From Pseudomonadota bacterium (lineage in GTDB: Bacteria > Desulfobacterota > Desulfobulbia > Desulfobulbales > Desulfobulbaceae): a stretch of 12,477 nucleotides of DNA. Location: positions 1 to 12,477 of the forward strand of contig WRKE01000287.1 of NCBI GenBank assembly GCA_009778235.1. Direction: 5' to 3'. The position numbers and the translations under genes are program-made. Each line of letters starts with the position of its first letter. Within the stretch, counting starts at the first letter, position 1. Positions 1 through 6,801 of the stretch are shown here, one piece after another. The notes beneath the pieces are model-generated. The model did not search any database and was not told where the DNA came from. It was given only the letters and a program-made list of their open reading frames with translations.

Positions 1-6
1 TGTAAC

Positions 7-83
7 TGGTCGGGAAGAGAGGATTTGAACCTCCGACCCCAGCGTCCCGAACGCTGTGCTCTACCAGACTGAGCCACTTCCCG
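7..83 (-). tRNA. tRNA-Pro (anticodon CGG)
   Basis: Read on the minus strand, the sequence folds as a complete cloverleaf. The acceptor stem is CGGGAAG/CTTCCCG, with discriminator A and an encoded CCA end (positions 7-9). The D arm is of the GCTC...GAGC type. The anticodon stem CAGCG/CGCTG encloses loop TTCGGGA, giving anticodon CGG, which reads proline codon CCG. The T arm carries TTCAAAT. The length is 77 bases including CCA. Confidence 0.97.
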
Positions 84-219
84 ACGGTTTTTTCTTGCTT
101 GTTGCCTCAGCAGCACTCCCTGTGCGTTCATGACCGAATTCTGCACCCAGTGGGGTGGGTCCCTGTGGTCCACTGAGCATCGGGAGGCGGGACGCTGAAC
201 GATGGCCGCCCCTTGCTGA

Positions 220-315
220 ATGCGCGTAGTGCTTTAGCATAGTCTGGATATCATGTCCAGCGATTTTTACCTTTGCCATGGCACCCGCTCGCCCCGTTGA
301 TGACAGCCAAGCGGT
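220..315 (-). pseudogene. Remnant resembling the C-terminal end of a tyrosine recombinase/integrase
   Basis: The minus-strand frame that is open from about 330 leftward contains a stretch ending in AGHDIQTMLKHYAH (280 down to 220). This fits the end of the catalytic domain of tyrosine recombinases: a conserved Gly-His, then an Ile-x-Thr helix, then the nucleophilic Tyr followed by Ala-His. The residues before it (AWLSSTGRAGA...KVKIAGH) also fit the preceding helix of that fold. No upstream catalytic Arg or Lys region is present: the frame has a stop at 331-333, and what follows the Tyr is unlike an integrase tail. It is therefore at best a fragment. It lies about 140 bases upstream of the tRNA-Pro 5' end and points toward it. 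The motif match is visible; the family call is inference from a short stretch. Confidence 0.42.
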
Positions 316-490
316 GGAAAGAGTCTCGATTCAACCAATAATCCGGCAATAACATGAGGGAACGGAACAATCCACAACGCTATATTTTTTCAGTCCAACT
401 CAAGATGTTAGCTGGTTGCCATGGGCAGCGAGGCGTTTGGGATTGTTCGTCGGGACCAGCTCCAGGTGATCGCAGAGAAAATGAACAGAA
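316..490. other. Non-coding stretch
   Basis: The gap of about 450 bases between the tRNA and the CBS-domain gene holds only the recombinase-like fragment and the terminator listed separately. The short open frames here lack ribosome binding sites and resemble nothing I know. I see no RNA gene or repeat. Confidence 0.5.
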
Positions 491-518
491 ACAAGGGGAA
501 GATGCCCTTCCCCCTTGT
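491..518 (-). terminator. Intrinsic terminator of the liv/CBS operon
   Basis: Fourteen bases past the stop of the last operon gene, the minus strand forms a stem of ACAAGGGGGAAG with CTTCCCCTTGT (one bulged G). A T-rich run, TTCTGTTCATTTTCTC, follows. Its place at the end of the minus-strand operon supports the call. Confidence 0.6.
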
Positions 519-531
519 CAGGCCATCACAA

Positions 532-1209
532 TCAATAGATTTCCCGGGTATTGTTCTTGTGATCCACCAGGTACAGCAGCTTGGATTTTTCCTTGAGCAC
601 GGTTTTCAACGTTTCCAGTTGGAGACGGTCAATATTGAAGGTGCGGATATAGACATTGCGGTAGCCTTCCGGCGCTTTCTCATATGAGGTGAGAATACTT
701 GCAATTCTTCCCCCAAACTGGCGGATGATTTCGGCAACCTCCAGGATCGAGCCTCCTCTGTCTTCCAGGCGGAAAGCGAACTGGATGCCCTTTTTGCCGA
801 TGCCTGTCAGGGAGATAATCACCTTGAACAGATCGGTATGGGTGATAACTCCCTGAACGCCGTCGTCGTGATCCACCACCGGCACGCCTGAAATCTTGTT
901 GGCCATCAGTATTTCGGCGGTTTCTTCAATTGTGCAATCCGGCGGCACTGTAATCGGCTTCTTGGTCATGATATCTTTGATCTGAATAGTTGACAGCAGA
1001 TAAAGAAGTTCATGAATGTCCAGGGTAGTGGCATCGGAGGGAGAGGCTTTTTTCAGATCCCGGTCCGAGACAATGCCCACCAGACGTTTTTTATCCATGA
1101 CCGGCAGCATGGAAATCTTTTGTGTTTTCAAGAGAGTGATCGCGTCCTGCATGGAACTGTGCACATCTATCGTAATGGCTGGCGCGCTCATCCAATTTTT
1201 TACGAGCAT
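532..1209 (-). CDS. CBS-CBS-ACT domain protein (AcuB-like), probable ligand-sensing regulator
   Basis: This is a 225-residue soluble protein. Residues 1-55 form one CBS domain (VKNWMSAPAITI..., then LVGIVSDRDL). Residues about 73-130 form a second (IKDIMTKKPITV, then VPVVDHDDGVQGVITHTDLF). Residues about 140-215 look like an ACT domain (FRLEDRGGSILEVAEIIRQ). CBS pairs usually bind adenine nucleotides and ACT domains often bind amino acids, so the protein may couple energy state and amino-acid level to a target. That role is inferred; no DNA-binding or catalytic domain is present. The ATG at 1207-1209 follows GGAGG at good distance. The gene lies 80 bases downstream of livF on the same strand and ends just before a terminator, so it is probably the last gene of the operon. 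AcuB of Bacillus has the same domain order, but there is no acetoin locus here. Confidence 0.85.
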   Translation of the reverse strand: MLVKNWMSAPAITIDVHSSMQDAITLLKTQKISMLPVMDKKRLVGIVSDRDLKKASPSDATTLDIHELLYLLSTIQIKDIMTKKPITVPPDCTIEETAEILMANKISGVPVVDHDDGVQGVITHTDLFKVIISLTGIGKKGIQFAFRLEDRGGSILEVAEIIRQFGGRIASILTSYEKAPEGYRNVYIRTFNIDRLQLETLKTVLKEKSKLLYLVDHKNNTREIY

Positions 1210-1289
1210 GGGGGATGACCTCCGGTCTTGATGTTGGTTGTTGCCGAAAAAGAATCAACGATTATTGCAATCCTGCCATCTGAGGATAG

Positions 1290-1994
1290 CTATACGCCGA
1301 GATACGCCGCCTGGACATGCGGGTCGTTTGTCAGGTCAACGCCGCTCCCTTCAAGGGTGACCCTGCCGTTTTCTAGCACATAGGCCCTGTCCGCGGTGGC
1401 AAGGGTCTGCTTGACGTTCTGCTCGACAATCAGCACGGTCACGCCTTCTTTACGAATCTGGTTGATGACCTTGAATATTTCCCGGACTAGAATGGGCGCA
1501 AGCCCGAGAGACGGCTCATCCAGCATCAACAGTTTGGGTTTGGCCATCAGCCCTCTGGCAATGGCCACCATCTGCTGTTCTCCGCCGCTCAAGGTGCCCG
1601 CGGGCTGATATAGGCGTTCCCGCAGCCGGGGAAACAGACTGCAGACCATTTCCTTGGTCTTGGCGCGGTCTTTGCGGGCCTCTCCTTTCAGCGAGCCCAT
1701 ATCCAGATTTTCTTCAACGGTCATCTCCACAAAAAGACGCCTGGCCTCGGGGACATGCGCGATGCCCATCTCAATGAGACGAAAGGGCTCGGCGGTATGG
1801 ATGGGCTGATCCTCAAAGAGGATTTCCCCCCTTTTTGGCCGGAGAATGCCGGATATGGTCTTGAGTGTGGTGGATTTGCCGGCGCCGTTCGCACCGATCA
1901 GCGCCAGGACCTCGCCTTGCTTGATCTCAAAGGACAGGTCCCAGATCACCTGGACATCCCCGTAACACACATCAATATTTTTTATTGCAAGCAC
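1290..1994 (-). CDS. livF: Branched-chain/hydrophobic amino-acid ABC transporter, ATP-binding protein LivF
   Basis: This is one of the two ATPase subunits that power hydrophobic amino-acid import at the inner membrane. The 234 residues are normal for LivF. Walker A is GANGAGKST (34-42), the ABC signature is LSGGEQQ (135-141), and Walker B is LLMLDEP (155-161) followed by SLGLAP. The switch position reads VEQN, with Gln where most ABC ATPases have His; this is usual for LivF. The C-terminal LENGRVTLEG and QAAYLG motifs are also typical. The start is GTG at 1992-1994. A GGGAGAG ribosome binding site lies inside the last codons of livG, whose stop is only 5 bases away, so the two are probably translationally coupled. 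Confidence 0.96.
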   Translation of the reverse strand: MLAIKNIDVCYGDVQVIWDLSFEIKQGEVLALIGANGAGKSTTLKTISGILRPKRGEILFEDQPIHTAEPFRLIEMGIAHVPEARRLFVEMTVEENLDMGSLKGEARKDRAKTKEMVCSLFPRLRERLYQPAGTLSGGEQQMVAIARGLMAKPKLLMLDEPSLGLAPILVREIFKVINQIRKEGVTVLIVEQNVKQTLATADRAYVLENGRVTLEGSGVDLTNDPHVQAAYLGV

Positions 1995-1999
1995 CGTTC

Positions 2000-2710
2000 T
2001 TACTCTCCCAGATAGGCTTCAACGACCAGGGGATTGTTGCGGATCTCCTGCGGGGTCCCCTCGGCGATTTTTTGGCCGTAATTGATCACCACAATCCTGT
2101 CGGAAATACTCATGATGACCTTCATGTGGTGCTCGATAATCATGATCGTAATCCCGCGGGCCTTGATGTTTTTGATAATTTCAATCGACTCATTCAACTC
2201 GGAGTGATTCAGGCCGGCGAACGACTCGTCCAAAAGGAGCAACTCCGGCCCAGTGGCCAGGGCCCGCGCGATTTCCAATTTTTTTCGTTTACCCAGAGGC
2301 AAACCACGGGAGATGACGTCCTGGTCCTCGTCAAGCCCAGTAAAACGGAGGGTCTCCATCGCGATTTCCACCGCCTCAGCCTTGTTCTTGGCCCGTAAAA
2401 ATGCCGATGCGATGACATTATCCAGTACGCTCATCCGCTGTAGAGGTTTGACCACCTGAAATGTCCGGGCAAGGCCGAGTTTACAAATCTGATGGGGTTT
2501 TAAACCGGAGATGACCTGCCCTTTGAACAGCACTTGCCCCTTGGTCGGGGGGTAAAAACCATCCACGATATTGAACAGGGTTGTTTTACCCGCGCCGTTC
2601 GGTCCGATGAGGCCTAAGATTTCTCCCTTCTGGATGGTAAAGGAAATATCCGAGGAAGCGGCCAGACCTCCAAAGCGTTTTGATACATTTCTGATTTCCA
2701 GCAAACTCAT
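2000..2710 (-). CDS. livG: Branched-chain/hydrophobic amino-acid ABC transporter, ATP-binding protein LivG
   Basis: This is the second ATPase subunit of the Liv importer, expected to pair with LivF under the LivH-LivM pore. It has 236 residues. Walker A is GPNGAGKTT (36-44), the Q-loop Gln is at about 85 (RTFQ), and Walker B is LLLLDES (157-163) followed by FAGLN. The switch is IIEHHM, with the catalytic His kept. The signature region reads LPLGKRKKLEIARAL, in place of the more common LPYGxQRxLEIARAL. The residue after the catalytic Glu is Ser rather than Pro. Neither change removes a catalytic residue. The ATG at 2708-2710 overlaps the livM stop as ATGA, which fixes the start. Confidence 0.96.
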   Translation of the reverse strand: MSLLEIRNVSKRFGGLAASSDISFTIQKGEILGLIGPNGAGKTTLFNIVDGFYPPTKGQVLFKGQVISGLKPHQICKLGLARTFQVVKPLQRMSVLDNVIASAFLRAKNKAEAVEIAMETLRFTGLDEDQDVISRGLPLGKRKKLEIARALATGPELLLLDESFAGLNHSELNESIEIIKNIKARGITIMIIEHHMKVIMSISDRIVVINYGQKIAEGTPQEIRNNPLVVEAYLGE

Positions 2711-3657
2711 TTGCCAGCACCTCCAGCCCCGAAGATCCGCTTGATTTTCTGAAAATCTCCGACAATCCCATTAGGAAGGAAAATGATGATCAAGATCAGC
2801 AAAATCCCGAAAAAGGTCAGATGGGCCGCGCCCAGGTATGGGATGGAACGGACTACCTCCGCCAGCAGAACCATAATGATGGCACCGACAAAAGGGCCAA
2901 AAAACGTGGCCACGCCACCGACCATGACGGTCATGATCGCAACTATCGATATATCATGCAGGGCAAAGACGACTGAGGGTTCGATGTAGCCCATATAATT
3001 GGTGTAGAAGGCGCCGGCGACGCCGGTGAGAGCCCCGCTGATGCACAGGGCGATGGTTTTGTACAGGGTGGTATTGATGCCTAAGGATTCGGCGGCATCC
3101 TGATCCTCGCGGATGGCGACAAAATAATAGCCTATTTTGGATCGCATCAGATATTTGACCACCAGAAACGCGGCCACCGCAATAGCCAGGATGATGTAGT
3201 AATAATTGGTTTTATCAACCCAGGTCCTTTGCAGGGTAATGCCGAGATTCCCCCCTGTCAGCCAATCCAGATTTTCGGAACTGATCCGCATCACCTCGCC
3301 CATGGCCAGAGTCGCCAGGGCGAAAAACGGCCCCCTGAGCCTGAGCACAATCAAACCGAGAAGGAGCGAGAACAGGCCGACCACGACAATGCTTGCGGGA
3401 ATCCCCCACCATGGAGACAGATTGAGATGGGAATGGAGGATGCCGGCGGTATAGGCCCCGACACCAAAAAAGGCGGCGTGGCCAAAAGAGACCTGACCGC
3501 AGTAGCCGGCCAAGAGGTTCCAGGCCATGCCCACCACTGACCACATAATGACTAAAATGATCATGTGCAGGATATAGGAACTCAGCAGCCCGGCCAGTCC
3601 AGCCAGCGGCATCACCGCCAACAGAATCAGCACGATCAGAGGGAGGTATTTTTTCAT
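2707..3657 (-). CDS. livM: Branched-chain/hydrophobic amino-acid ABC transporter, permease LivM
   Basis: This inner-membrane permease subunit, 316 residues, is almost entirely hydrophobic with roughly eight or more membrane segments. The LivM hallmark NLLAGYCGQVSFGHA lies at residues 47-61. A cytoplasmic coupling loop (ESLGINTTLYKTIALCISG) lies in the second half and probably contacts the ATPases. The protein ends in a short basic tail. An open frame runs 32 codons further upstream, but I chose the ATG at 3655-3657 (MKKYLPLIVLIL). It overlaps the livH stop as ATGA, has GGGGTGAG just before it, and gives the usual hydrophobic N-terminus. The 3' end overlaps livG in the same way. Confidence 0.95.
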   Translation of the reverse strand: MKKYLPLIVLILLAVMPLAGLAGLLSSYILHMIILVIMWSVVGMAWNLLAGYCGQVSFGHAAFFGVGAYTAGILHSHLNLSPWWGIPASIVVVGLFSLLLGLIVLRLRGPFFALATLAMGEVMRISSENLDWLTGGNLGITLQRTWVDKTNYYYIILAIAVAAFLVVKYLMRSKIGYYFVAIREDQDAAESLGINTTLYKTIALCISGALTGVAGAFYTNYMGYIEPSVVFALHDISIVAIMTVMVGGVATFFGPFVGAIIMVLLAEVVRSIPYLGAAHLTFFGILLILIIIFLPNGIVGDFQKIKRIFGAGGAGK

Positions 3658-4568
3658 CTTCTCACCCCTTTCTTTTTCAACAGAGAGGCGATCCCGCCAG
3701 GCAGAAAGACCAGGGCGGCCACAAAAATCAGAAAACGGCCCACCGGCGCCCATCCCATACCAACATAGGTTGCGGTCATGGATTCAAAGATTCCCAATAT
3801 CAATCCACCGAAAATAGCGCCAATGGTCGAACCCAGCCCGCCCAGGATGGTGATGACAAAGGCGATCAGGGTAAACTGTCCACCCAGGGAAGGGTAGAGA
3901 TAATAACTCGGAATAAACAGGCAGCCGGCCGCCCCGACCAGGGCCGAGCCCAGGCCAAAGGTGACCACGCGCATGCGCTTGACGTTGACGCCCATTAAAA
4001 GGGCCGCATCAATATCCTGAGCGGTCGCACGGATGGATTTACCCGTATCGGTTTTTGCCAGAAAAAACCATAGAGCAAGGGTAATGACTACCGCGAAAAT
4101 AAAAGATACGGTGCCCGTAACAGAGAGGGACAGCTCAATGGGGGCACTGTGCCAGTAATCGGAAAGATACCAGGCGCTGGTACTGTAACTGACCGGCGTG
4201 GAGCGGTAATTGGATGTAAAGAGGATGGTTGCCAGGTTTGCCAGCACCATGCCAATGCCCACCGTCAGGATGACCTGATTTTCCGGCAGAATGGAATCCA
4301 CTTTCAGTACCGGGTTGATCAGGAATTTTTGCATGAGCACACCGAGGAAAAACAAGATCGGGGCGGCGATGAAGACGGACAGGTAGGGATCGATGCCAAA
4401 CAGGGTGAACATCCAGAAAGCAATATACATGCCCACCATCATCAGATCGCCATGGGCGAGGTTGATGATCTTCATCACGCCCATGATAAGCGTCATGCCG
4501 ATGCCAATCAGCGCATACAGGCCGCCGAGAAGCACTCCCGCAATGAGCGTTTGCAAAAAACTTTCCAT
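3654..4568 (-). CDS. livH: Branched-chain/hydrophobic amino-acid ABC transporter, permease LivH
   Basis: This inner-membrane permease subunit, 304 residues from the chosen start, has many hydrophobic segments. The conserved N-terminal pattern is ESFLQTLIAGVLLGGLYAL, followed by GVMKIINLAHGD (30-41), the LivH signature. The C-terminal half has a coupling loop around MGVNVKRMRVVTFGLGSAL, then GGLGSTIGAIFGGLILGIFES. The open frame extends further upstream (to 4661), but those residues are charged and unlike LivH. Two adjacent ATGs, at 4572-4574 and 4566-4568, both sit behind AGAAGGATAGG. I list the second because it starts at the usual MESFLQ; the true start could be two codons earlier. This is the first gene of the tightly packed livHMGF block, 365 bases after the binding-protein gene. 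Confidence 0.93.
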   Translation of the reverse strand: MESFLQTLIAGVLLGGLYALIGIGMTLIMGVMKIINLAHGDLMMVGMYIAFWMFTLFGIDPYLSVFIAAPILFFLGVLMQKFLINPVLKVDSILPENQVILTVGIGMVLANLATILFTSNYRSTPVSYSTSAWYLSDYWHSAPIELSLSVTGTVSFIFAVVITLALWFFLAKTDTGKSIRATAQDIDAALLMGVNVKRMRVVTFGLGSALVGAAGCLFIPSYYLYPSLGGQFTLIAFVITILGGLGSTIGAIFGGLILGIFESMTATYVGMGWAPVGRFLIFVAALVFLPGGIASLLKKKGVRR

Positions 4569-4674
4569 AAGCATCCTATCCTTCTGGAGAGCGTGAGATT
4601 TTATGACAAAGGGTTCAGGCCGCCGCAGGGAGAAAGACCTGGCGATGAACGGTTCCCGCAAAATAAATAAAAAA

Positions 4675-4715
4675 CCTCCAATTTCGGGGACCGCTCAATG
4701 CCGCGAAAAAGGAGG
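4675..4715 (-). terminator. Hairpin with T-run upstream of livH (terminator or attenuator)
   Basis: On the minus strand, CCTCC (4711-4715) pairs with GGAGG (4675-4679). Inside this, TTTCG and GG pair with CC and CGAAA around an 11-base loop. TTTTTTATTTATTTT follows directly (4660-4674). It sits about 90 bases before the livH start. It could be a partial terminator or a regulated attenuator. I see no leader peptide rich in Leu, Ile or Val codons. Confidence 0.5.
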
Positions 4716-4854
4716 CTGCACCAACCAGGCATTCTTAGCGCGCCACCATGGCAAGGCATGCCCCGGCCTGATCTGGCGTTCTCACGGCATGCATTTCCTG
4801 GTGTAAGGCTTGTTTGCTTCAAGGCATCAAATAAAGAGAAAAAATACAGACAGC

Positions 4855-4881
4855 GGGCGGGCGGAAACTTTCCGCCCGCCC
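4855..4881 (-). terminator. Strong GC hairpin after the binding-protein gene
   Basis: GGGCGGGCGGA (4855-4865) and TCCGCCCGCCC (4871-4881) form a perfect 11-bp stem with a 5-base loop. On the minus strand it is followed by GCTGTCTGTATTTTTTC. This is a good intrinsic terminator for the upstream substrate-binding-protein gene, probably leaky because livH follows. Confidence 0.7.
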
Positions 4882-4903
4882 CTGGTTTCCTGTTTTCATA
4901 CAA

Positions 4904-4927
4904 CGCCCCGCTCAAACGGCCGGGGCG
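4904..4927 (+). terminator. Second hairpin, T-run on the plus side
   Basis: CGCCCCG (4904-4910) pairs with CGGGGCG (4921-4927). The plus strand then reads CTTTTTTTATTTT. The T-run lies on the plus side, overlapping the TAA of the minus-strand binding-protein gene. The hairpin would therefore end plus-strand transcripts best, and may stabilise the 3' end of the minus-strand mRNA. No plus-strand gene precedes it. Confidence 0.4.
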
Positions 4928-4933
4928 CTTTTT

Positions 4934-6130
4934 TTATTTTCTGTCTCTCCACTTTGGAATGGGAAACACATACTTCGCGCTGGCTTCGTTTTGGGGCCAG
5001 ATGGTCTCGTGTTTGCCATTGAGTACCTGCAACACCAGCGTCTCCATAAAATTCTGATTTTTGTAACCGTCTTTATCTTCAAAATGAATGGGACCAAAGG
5101 CTGTCATCAACTTGGTAGCCTTCATAGCCACTTGAATATCGGCTGGCTCCATGCTTTTTGCCCGTTCGATGGCATCCTTGACGATATAGAGCGCGGAATA
5201 GGCTTCCGCCGCGTGGTAGCCAGCCTCTTCGCTAAATTGAGCTTTATACTTTTCGGCCAACTCTTTTGCCCCTGTATATTTTACCTGGGGGCTCCACAGA
5301 GTGGCCACCACCACGTATTCAGCGGCATCTTTAGCGGTATGGATGAACTCGGGAAGGGCATGTCCGGCGCCGCCGCCGGCAAAGAGTTTGGCGTCAATGC
5401 GAAGCTCTTTGATCTGATTCATCAGCAGGGCGGCATCCATGACATAGGATACCATATAAATGACATCAGGTTTCAGGGCCTTGACCTTGGTCAGGATGGG
5501 CTTGAAATCCACGGCGCCTTTCTCATACTTTTCTTTCAGCAACACTTGCATGCCATTCTTCCCGGCGGCCTTTTCCATTGCATCCGCGCCGGATGTGCCG
5601 AAATCGGAGCTTTCATGTAAAATGGCAATGGAGGTCGGCTTAACCACCTGATTGAGAAAAGAAATCATGCCGGTGGGGTAATAGGCGTTGGTGGGATTCA
5701 ACCGGAAAACATAGTCCCAGCCTTGCTGGGTAATGGAGTCGTCCGCGCCGGTAACCACCAGATAGGGAACCTTTCTTTCATTGGCTACCGCCGCGATCGC
5801 CTTGGAGCAGGCGGAACTGTAGTCGCCAAAGATAACCGGCTGTTTTTTGACATCAATGAGCTTTTCGGCAATGGCGCGGGAGATTTCCGGCTTGCCCTGA
5901 CTGTCTTCAAAGTTGAGGACAACGGTCTTGCCTTTAATCCCGCCTTTGGCGTTCATCTCCTCCATCGCGATCTCGTAGGCGCGCTTTTCCATTTCCCCGA
6001 ACTTGGCTTGCGTTCCGGTGAGCGGCAGGGGAACCCCCAACTCCAGCGTCTCGGCCCTGGCAAGGTCGGCACAAACGATTCCGCACACAAATGATGACAT
6101 AATGAACAGCAGTACCCCTAAACGTTTCAT
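4934..6130 (-). CDS. Periplasmic substrate-binding protein of the hydrophobic amino-acid ABC transporter (LivK-like)
   Basis: This 398-residue exported protein belongs to the type-1 periplasmic binding fold (Leu/Ile/Val-binding family). A signal peptide covers residues 1-26 (basic start, hydrophobic core, cleavage after ARA before ET). The mature N-terminus LELGVPLPLTGTQAKFGEMEKRAYEIAMEE is the classic entry of this family, followed by ...GKTVVLNFEDSQGKPE. The protein captures ligand in the periplasm and delivers it to LivH-LivM. The ligand cannot be read from sequence; branched-chain amino acids are the default guess, but relatives bind amides or aromatic acids. The start ATG at 6128-6130 follows GGAGGAGGAGAC. 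The gene is the first of the minus-strand operon and is separated from livH by hairpins, a common way to make binding protein in excess. Confidence 0.93.
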   Translation of the reverse strand: MKRLGVLLFIMSSFVCGIVCADLARAETLELGVPLPLTGTQAKFGEMEKRAYEIAMEEMNAKGGIKGKTVVLNFEDSQGKPEISRAIAEKLIDVKKQPVIFGDYSSACSKAIAAVANERKVPYLVVTGADDSITQQGWDYVFRLNPTNAYYPTGMISFLNQVVKPTSIAILHESSDFGTSGADAMEKAAGKNGMQVLLKEKYEKGAVDFKPILTKVKALKPDVIYMVSYVMDAALLMNQIKELRIDAKLFAGGGAGHALPEFIHTAKDAAEYVVVATLWSPQVKYTGAKELAEKYKAQFSEEAGYHAAEAYSALYIVKDAIERAKSMEPADIQVAMKATKLMTAFGPIHFEDKDGYKNQNFMETLVLQVLNGKHETIWPQNEASAKYVFPIPKWRDRK

Positions 6131-6211
6131 GTCTCCTCCTCCATTTGATGTTTGGCGTGATCCAATCCAGTTAATGGTTCGACTCGCAGGGAAAATTCAA
6201 AAAATATATAA

Positions 6212-6229
6212 GATGCAAAGAGTTGCATC
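6212..6229. promoter_or_regulatory. 7-bp dyad beside an AT-rich tract upstream of the binding-protein gene
   Basis: GATGCAA, four bases (AGAG), then TTGCATC form a perfect dyad about 85 bases before the start codon at 6130. On the minus strand it is followed by TTATATATTTTTT. It could be an operator at the operon promoter, or a weak terminator for the broken gene upstream. The sequence does not decide between these. Confidence 0.35.
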
Positions 6230-6348
6230 CCTGAAAGGCAAGAAGGGCCAGCTCCTGCTCTCGCCCATCGAAGAGGCATCCTTCACAAGGCCGACCAGGG
6301 ACAGGTGACCTTTTTGCCAGTGGCGCTCCCATTGCCATCAGCGAAATT

Positions 6349-6801
6349 TCACCCATAATTGACGGCCGTGTCGCCGCTGTCGGCCGAACCGTTGCAAACA
6401 CAGGTGACGGCCAGCGGGCCTGAACCGGTGGTCGGCGTGACGCTGGCGACCGTCTGAGGCGGTTTGCCGCTCATCCCGGGCCCAGTGAAATTGACTATAG
6501 AGGCAAAGGGCGCGGAATGCGGGCTTTGCGTGGTCAAAATAGATTTGGTGGTATGGTGGGACAACGATTCCGGGCAGTCCATTGAGGTAGCAGTGGGACT
6601 GTTGGTCTGGCAAATAAAAACACCCTGGTGGTTCAACTTGAACCCGGCAAGAGCGGGTGAAACGGGCGTGATGTATCTCCATGCAAGATGGAGTGATTGG
6701 GGAGTCGCGGCCAAAACCAGATCAGGGAGGAAACAGATGAGCGGAAAGAAAAGGCGGATAAAGTAAATCGAGAACCTTTTTGAGATGTATTGTCGTGCCA
6801 A
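6349..6801 (-). pseudogene. Broken gene: small exported protein with fibronectin-III-like part and truncated PKD domain
   Basis: The frame opens best at a TTG (6799-6801) behind AAAGGGG. A clear signal peptide follows (ISKRFSIYFIRLFFPLICFL, cleavage near LVLA). After it come LHLAW, LAGFKLNHQGVFICQTNSP and SPHSAPF, as in bacterial fibronectin-III-like modules. Next is VASVTPTTGSGPLAVT, the usual opening of a PKD domain. The frame stops at TGA (6349-6351), exactly where PKD domains have Trp (VNYG-stop-NFADG against Y-x-W-D-F-G-D-G). After the stop the same frame continues NFADGNGSATGKKVT, then loses PKD likeness. The usual residues before SPHSAPF also seem to be missing. The product to the TGA is 150 residues. 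A nonsense mutation in a decaying cell-surface gene is the simplest reading; a functional short protein is possible. It lies upstream of and co-directional with the binding-protein gene. Confidence 0.6.

Larger units (their letters stand above)
4575..4933. other. Leader/spacer between the binding-protein gene and livHMGF
   Basis: No credible gene is present in these 359 bases. On the minus strand they carry three hairpins, listed separately at 4904-4927, 4855-4881 and 4675-4715. The last two are each followed by a T-rich run. I could not find a convincing second promoter between them. The spacer probably lowers read-through from the binding-protein gene into the permease and ATPase genes. Confidence 0.6.

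Noticed and set aside
3658..3753. Upstream extension of livM to an ATG at 3753
   Set aside because: It would overlap livH by about 100 bases and add a non-hydrophobic leader. The ATGA overlap at 3654-3657 fits the operon.
4575..4661. Upstream extension of livH to an ATG at 4661
   Set aside because: The added residues are charged and unlike LivH, and the good ribosome binding site lies just before the ATG pair at 4566-4574.
6349..6351. TGA as selenocysteine codon
   Set aside because: The position aligns with Trp of the PKD motif, not Cys, and I see no clear selenocysteine-insertion hairpin directly after it. A nonsense mutation is simpler.
6171..6401. 76-codon minus-strand frame covering the end of the PKD-like pseudogene
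   Set aside because: It reads out of frame with the PKD pattern, has no ribosome binding site and no recognisable motif.
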